From Ligilactobacillus acidipiscis DSM 15836 (lineage in GTDB: Bacteria > Bacillota > Bacilli > Lactobacillales > Lactobacillaceae): DNA of 45,255 bases. Within the stretch, counting starts at the first letter, position 1; each line of letters begins with the position of its first letter. The stretch is from contig NZ_AZFI01000002.1 of assembly GCF_001435755.1 (NCBI RefSeq), positions 1 to 45,255 of the forward strand, written 5' to 3'. The translations under genes and the position numbers were made by a program. The notes under the pieces are model-generated. The model did no database searches. It was not told the DNA's origin and saw only the letters and a program-made list of their open reading frames with translations. Below, piece by piece: positions 42,157 through 45,255 of the stretch.

Positions 42157-43308
42157 ATGCGGAATAAAAATATTAAATCATATAAAAAGAAAAACGGCAC
42201 GACTGCATATAGATTTAAAGCGTATCTCGGCACTGATCCAGTGACGGGCAAACGGATAGAAACTACTCGGCGTGGTTTTAAATCAGCCAGAGAGGCGCAG
42301 AGAGCGCTTGATAGATTGAGAGTGGATTATGACACTAACGGATGGCACAGACGCAATGGCGGACAAATTAGAACGTTTGGCGAACTATTCAGTGCATGGC
42401 ATAAGGTTCATGCTCAAACTATTAAAATCTCTACTGCTGGACAACAGAAAAAGTTGTATGAAGCCGATCTAAAAAATGACTTTGACAATATCAAGCTAGA
42501 TAAACTGACACCTCAATATATTCAGAACTTCTTTAACGGTTTTGCAAAAACTCATTCAACGATCAAGAATTGTGCCGTTCTACTCAAAATGCCCCTACAA
42601 TATGCAGTTAAAATGGAGATCATCGATAATAACCCCTTTGATAAGGTAGTGCTCCCTAAAGGACAGAAATCACAGTTTGAGGGAACTGTTAATTTTTATA
42701 CTCGCGAAGAACTAACCTATTTTCTGAAGCGTGCTGAAAAAGTAGATCAAAAGCTATATACCTATTTTTGGTTGCTTGCCTATACGGGAGCTAGAAAAAG
42801 TGAGGCTTTGGCTTTAAATTGGGACGACATCAACTTTGACAAAAAGGCTTTAAGAATCGACAAAACATTGGCATACAATCCGATAAACCGAGATCTATTA
42901 GTACAGGATACCAAAACGAAGTCATCGGTTAGGACTATCTCATTGGATCAGCAAACAATTCAAGTTCTGAAACAGTGGCACTTGAATCTTCAGAAGCGAA
43001 ACTTTAAGCTAGGTCTTGGCAATACTGACATTGTTTTTCCTAACAAATTTAATCGGTATACCACGACTTCAGTGCCTCAACAATGGCTTGAAAGAATATA
43101 CGGGCACTTTCCACAGAAACGAATAAGAGTGCATGGCTTCAGACATACACATGCTTCGTTGCTGTTCGAAGCTGGTGCATCTATCAAAGAAGTTCAGATC
43201 AGACTAGGGCATGGCAATGCTGGTACGACAATGGACGTCTATGCGCATGTGCTAAAGTCGAGGTCAAATGAAACTGGGGAACGGTTTGCCAAATACATGG
43301 ATAATTGA
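42157..43308 (+). CDS. int: Tyrosine-type integrase
   Basis: The 383-residue recombinase has an arm-binding AP2-like N-terminal part (KSYKKKNGTTAYRFKAYLGT), a core-binding SAM-like domain (TFGELFSAWHKVHAQTIKIS), and the catalytic domain. Active-site residues visible are the Arg in YTGARKSEALAL, HxxR in HGFRHTHASLL, the His in RLGHGN, and the Tyr in TMDVYAHVL. The ATG at 42157 follows AAAGGAGG; the long frame upstream runs through a terminator. It ends 75 bases before the attR core and is responsible for integration at rsmE. Confidence 0.96.
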   Translation: MRNKNIKSYKKKNGTTAYRFKAYLGTDPVTGKRIETTRRGFKSAREAQRALDRLRVDYDTNGWHRRNGGQIRTFGELFSAWHKVHAQTIKISTAGQQKKLYEADLKNDFDNIKLDKLTPQYIQNFFNGFAKTHSTIKNCAVLLKMPLQYAVKMEIIDNNPFDKVVLPKGQKSQFEGTVNFYTREELTYFLKRAEKVDQKLYTYFWLLAYTGARKSEALALNWDDINFDKKALRIDKTLAYNPINRDLLVQDTKTKSSVRTISLDQQTIQVLKQWHLNLQKRNFKLGLGNTDIVFPNKFNRYTTTSVPQQWLERIYGHFPQKRIRVHGFRHTHASLLFEAGASIKEVQIRLGHGNAGTTMDVYAHVLKSRSNETGERFAKYMDN

Positions 43309-43311
43309 GTT

Positions 43312-43331
43312 TGGGTCATTTTTGGGGTCAA
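43312..43331. repeat. Paired TGGGTCA-type repeats inside attR, probable integrase arm sites
   Basis: TGGGTCA (43312-43318) and TGGGGTCA (43323-43330) lie between the integrase stop and attR, similar to the pair at 5134-5152 at the other end and in the same orientation. Confidence 0.55.
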
Positions 43332-43379
43332 TATATTTTGAACGTCTTGCAACGCTGATATATCAACGTTTAGATAACA

Positions 43380-44153
43380 TTATTCTAGTTCAAGAACAAA
43401 AGAAAGTGCTGCTAACAGATATAAGGGAGCAGTTTCTGCTCTCATGATCCTTGGACCCAATCCAACCGCAGAAACATTTTGCTGCTTAAAAAATTTAATT
43501 TCTTTTGGTGAAAAGCCACCCTCTGGTCCAAAAAAAGCGGACAGAGCCAGTGTTTCGCCGTTTTGCTGCTTTTTGCTCTCCTTGCGAACTACTTGCAAGA
43601 TACGTGCTAACTGGCTAGTCTCACCTTGTTTGGCAGATTCTTCATAAGCTACTACTTGATGATCTGCCTGCCAGGTTTCTTTAAAAACAGCCGTTATATT
43701 TTGGCAAAATAAGACCTCAGGGATGACTGTCCGATGTGATTGCTCAGCAGCCCCCTGAGATATTTTTTTCAATCTCACTAATTTTTTCGTGGCTTTTTTG
43801 TCATTCCACTGAGCAACAGATCGTTCTGAATTATAAAAAATAAAGCGGTTTGCTCCCAGTTCAGTACCTTTTTGTACAATTTTTTCAGTTTTGTCACCTT
43901 TAGAGATCCCACATACGATCGTCGTTTGAACGGGTAATTCTGGATCATGGACAATAGTCTGGATAATTTGGCCCTTAGCATGACTATGGTCAATTGAAAG
44001 CAATTTAACAACTTGAACTTGCCGATCAGGCCCAATGATCTCAAAGCGGTCGCCTACCTTATCACGCATAACATCAATTGCGTGGTGGAAGATCTCTGGT
44101 GGTAAGAAGAATTCTTGGTCAGTAATATTTTCTTTAACAAAATAACGTTGCAT
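43380..44153 (-). CDS. rsmE: 16S rRNA (uracil-1498-N3)-methyltransferase
   Basis: The 257-residue SPOUT methyltransferase modifies U1498 of 16S rRNA. Seen are the N-terminal PUA-like part (QRYFVKENITDQEFFLPPEI), the SPOUT motifs GISKGDKTEKIVQKGTELGA, FFGPEGGFSPKEI and LGPRIMRAETAPLYLLAAL. The last codons lie inside the attR core. The phage supplies CTA GAA TAA in place of the host CTA GAG TAG, so the product is unchanged. It follows prmA after 16 bases on the same strand, a well-known pair. Confidence 0.96.
   Translation of the reverse strand: MQRYFVKENITDQEFFLPPEIFHHAIDVMRDKVGDRFEIIGPDRQVQVVKLLSIDHSHAKGQIIQTIVHDPELPVQTTIVCGISKGDKTEKIVQKGTELGANRFIFYNSERSVAQWNDKKATKKLVRLKKISQGAAEQSHRTVIPEVLFCQNITAVFKETWQADHQVVAYEESAKQGETSQLARILQVVRKESKKQQNGETLALSAFFGPEGGFSPKEIKFFKQQNVSAVGLGPRIMRAETAPLYLLAALSFVLELE
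43384..43399. repeat. attR core (16 bp)
   Basis: TCTAGTTCAAGAACAA is identical to 5024-5039. It overlaps the last codons of rsmE; the bases outside the core differ from those at attL. Confidence 0.92.
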
Positions 44154-44169
44154 ACTTGTCTCCTACTAC

Positions 44170-45054
44170 TTATTTATCTTGCGGTATAACGGCAATAACG
44201 CCATACCAATCTTTCATTTTTAGTGTTTCCTTAACAACAAAGCCATTATCTTGTAACGTTTTCTCGATCAATGGTAATTTATCTGCAATAATGCCAGACA
44301 AGATCAACGTGCCTTGGTCTTGTAAATGAGTTGCAGCTTGCGGGATCAATGGGACTATGATCTCAGCTAAAATATTAGCTACGATCAGCTCTACTTGACC
44401 AGTAACACCATCAAGCAAACTATTTTTCTTTAAAGTAATATCTTTAGAAGGTGGATTTAAATTAAAATTTTCTTGAGCTGCTTTGATAGATTCATCATCA
44501 ACATCGTAAGCATTAACCTGCTCTACCCCTAAATATTTAGCAGCTATGCTTAAAACTCCTGAACCCGTGCCCACATCGATCATTTTTTCCTGTCCATGCA
44601 CACTTGCTTCCAAAGCATGCAATGCAAGGATCGTTGTTGGATGAGTTCCTGTTCCAAATGACTTTCCAGGATCCAAACGGATGACCTTGGTCTGATCATC
44701 AAAGTCCTGAATGCTCTCCCAACTTGGAGCGATCGCTAGGTAGCGACTGATTCGTTGCGCATGATAATATTTTTTCCACTCATTAGACCACTGACTATCA
44801 TCTAGGTTCTCTGTTCCAATTTGATATGTGCCAGGATCTAAGCCATATTCTTTCAATCTTTCAAGCGCAGAAGTCAATTTCTCTATCAAAGGTGCAGTTA
44901 CTTCATCATTGTCAAAGTATGTCGCTAAAACGATCTGTTGAGTGGTCGGTGCATCATCAATTTGAATACCGCCAGCACCATTTTCCAATAATAAATTACT
45001 AACAGCTTCCTGTGCTTGAAGGCTGCAACGAACATAAAGCTTTGTCCATTTCAA
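44170..45054 (-). CDS. prmA: Ribosomal protein L11 methyltransferase
   Basis: The 294-residue enzyme methylates ribosomal protein L11 using S-adenosylmethionine. Motifs are VIRLDPGKSFGTGTHPTTIL, the SAM-binding MIDVGTGSGVLSIAAKYLGV, and VANILAEIIVPLIP. It starts at TTG 45054 behind AAGGAGAATG. It is the first gene of the prmA-rsmE run. The 200 bases upstream to the window end show AT-rich sequence and no gene I can support. Confidence 0.96.
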   Translation of the reverse strand: MKWTKLYVRCSLQAQEAVSNLLLENGAGGIQIDDAPTTQQIVLATYFDNDEVTAPLIEKLTSALERLKEYGLDPGTYQIGTENLDDSQWSNEWKKYYHAQRISRYLAIAPSWESIQDFDDQTKVIRLDPGKSFGTGTHPTTILALHALEASVHGQEKMIDVGTGSGVLSIAAKYLGVEQVNAYDVDDESIKAAQENFNLNPPSKDITLKKNSLLDGVTGQVELIVANILAEIIVPLIPQAATHLQDQGTLILSGIIADKLPLIEKTLQDNGFVVKETLKMKDWYGVIAVIPQDK

Positions 45055-45255
45055 ATTACATTCTCCTTATCAATATTAATTTCATAGTCAGGATAAATAG
45101 TTCCGTACATTATTCTACAGGAACATCAGCGTTTTTGCACAAATAACTATTGAATTTTGCCGCTTGCAATTAATTTTGTAATATTTACGCAAATATTATT
45201 AGACTTTAGTTTATTTATCTTAATGATTGGAGAGTATAAAATAGTTTGTGTAAAT

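Larger units (their letters stand above)
5024..43399. mobile_element. Prophage, siphovirus with SPP1/A118-type head, integrated at the 3' end of rsmE
   Basis: All modules of a temperate siphovirus are present in order: integration and lysogeny, early regulation, recombination and replication, packaging, head, tail, lysis and an accessory slot. The element is bounded by a 16-bp direct repeat. The integrase lies next to attR, and the two ends carry similar paired TGGGTCA repeats. No disrupted core gene was seen apart from the questionable start of a fibre-like gene near 22600, so the prophage may be functional. The portal and terminase families suggest headful packaging, which is an inference. 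Confidence 0.95.

Noticed and set aside
1-45255. CRISPR array or insertion sequence
   Set aside because: No regularly spaced direct repeats and no transposase gene were seen anywhere in the window.

Overview
The window is chromosomal DNA of a low-to-mid GC Firmicute, most likely a lactobacillus in the broad sense. The grounds are the minus-strand housekeeping run prmA, rsmE, rel, dtd, strong AGGAGG-type ribosome binding sites, frequent TTG/GTG starts, and phage proteins of the type found in lactobacillus siphoviruses. I cannot name the species from sequence alone.

A complete-looking prophage of about 38.4 kb (5024-43399) sits at the 3' end of rsmE. It is bounded by a 16-bp direct repeat (attL 5024-5039, attR 43384-43399). 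The phage carries a replacement for the last bases of rsmE, so the protein still ends VLELE followed by a stop. Host genes to the left are a small membrane protein, rel, dtd, an alpha/beta-hydrolase-like protein and a HAD phosphatase. Host genes to the right are rsmE and prmA. Before integration rsmE would have lain directly upstream of the membrane-protein gene and rel.

The prophage is read mostly on the minus strand, from right to left. A plus-strand lysogeny module (cI-like repressor, an Ltp-like membrane protein likely to act in superinfection exclusion, integrase) faces a cro/early operon. That operon holds DUF3102-type and ORF6C-type proteins, an excisionase-like DNA binder, several small proteins, a Bet/RecT annealing protein, a PD-(D/E)XK exonuclease, an HNH protein, a replication initiator, a DnaC-like loader, RusA, and a late-regulator-like protein. 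After a structured noncoding stretch the late genes follow: terS, terL, SPP1/A118-type portal, minor capsid protein, scaffold, major capsid, two inserted fibre-like genes, head-completion genes, major tail, tail chaperones, tape measure, Dit, tail-associated GH25 lysozyme, a glycerophosphodiesterase-bearing tail protein, holin and GH25 endolysin. The order and families indicate a siphovirus with an SPP1/A118-type head.

The most interesting points are as follows. (1) A HipA-like kinase plus DUF3037 gene pair lies in the lysogenic-conversion slot between endolysin and attL, with its own promoter and an attenuator-like hairpin. (2) Matching -1 frameshift signals (G GGA AAA, a 6-nt spacer and a stem-loop) lie at the 3' ends of both the major capsid and major tail genes, each adding a short tail beginning with IT. 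(3) Tail-fibre-type genes sit inside the head module and share a C-terminal motif with the real tail protein. (4) Two noncoding regions (29042-29459 and 30745-31246) are rich in long inverted repeats and back-to-back terminators. (5) Operator palindromes occur both in the cro promoter spacer and inside the 3' end of cro. (6) Two small plus-strand genes run against the early operon. All gene calls rest on reading the translated sequence and motifs; no database search was run.
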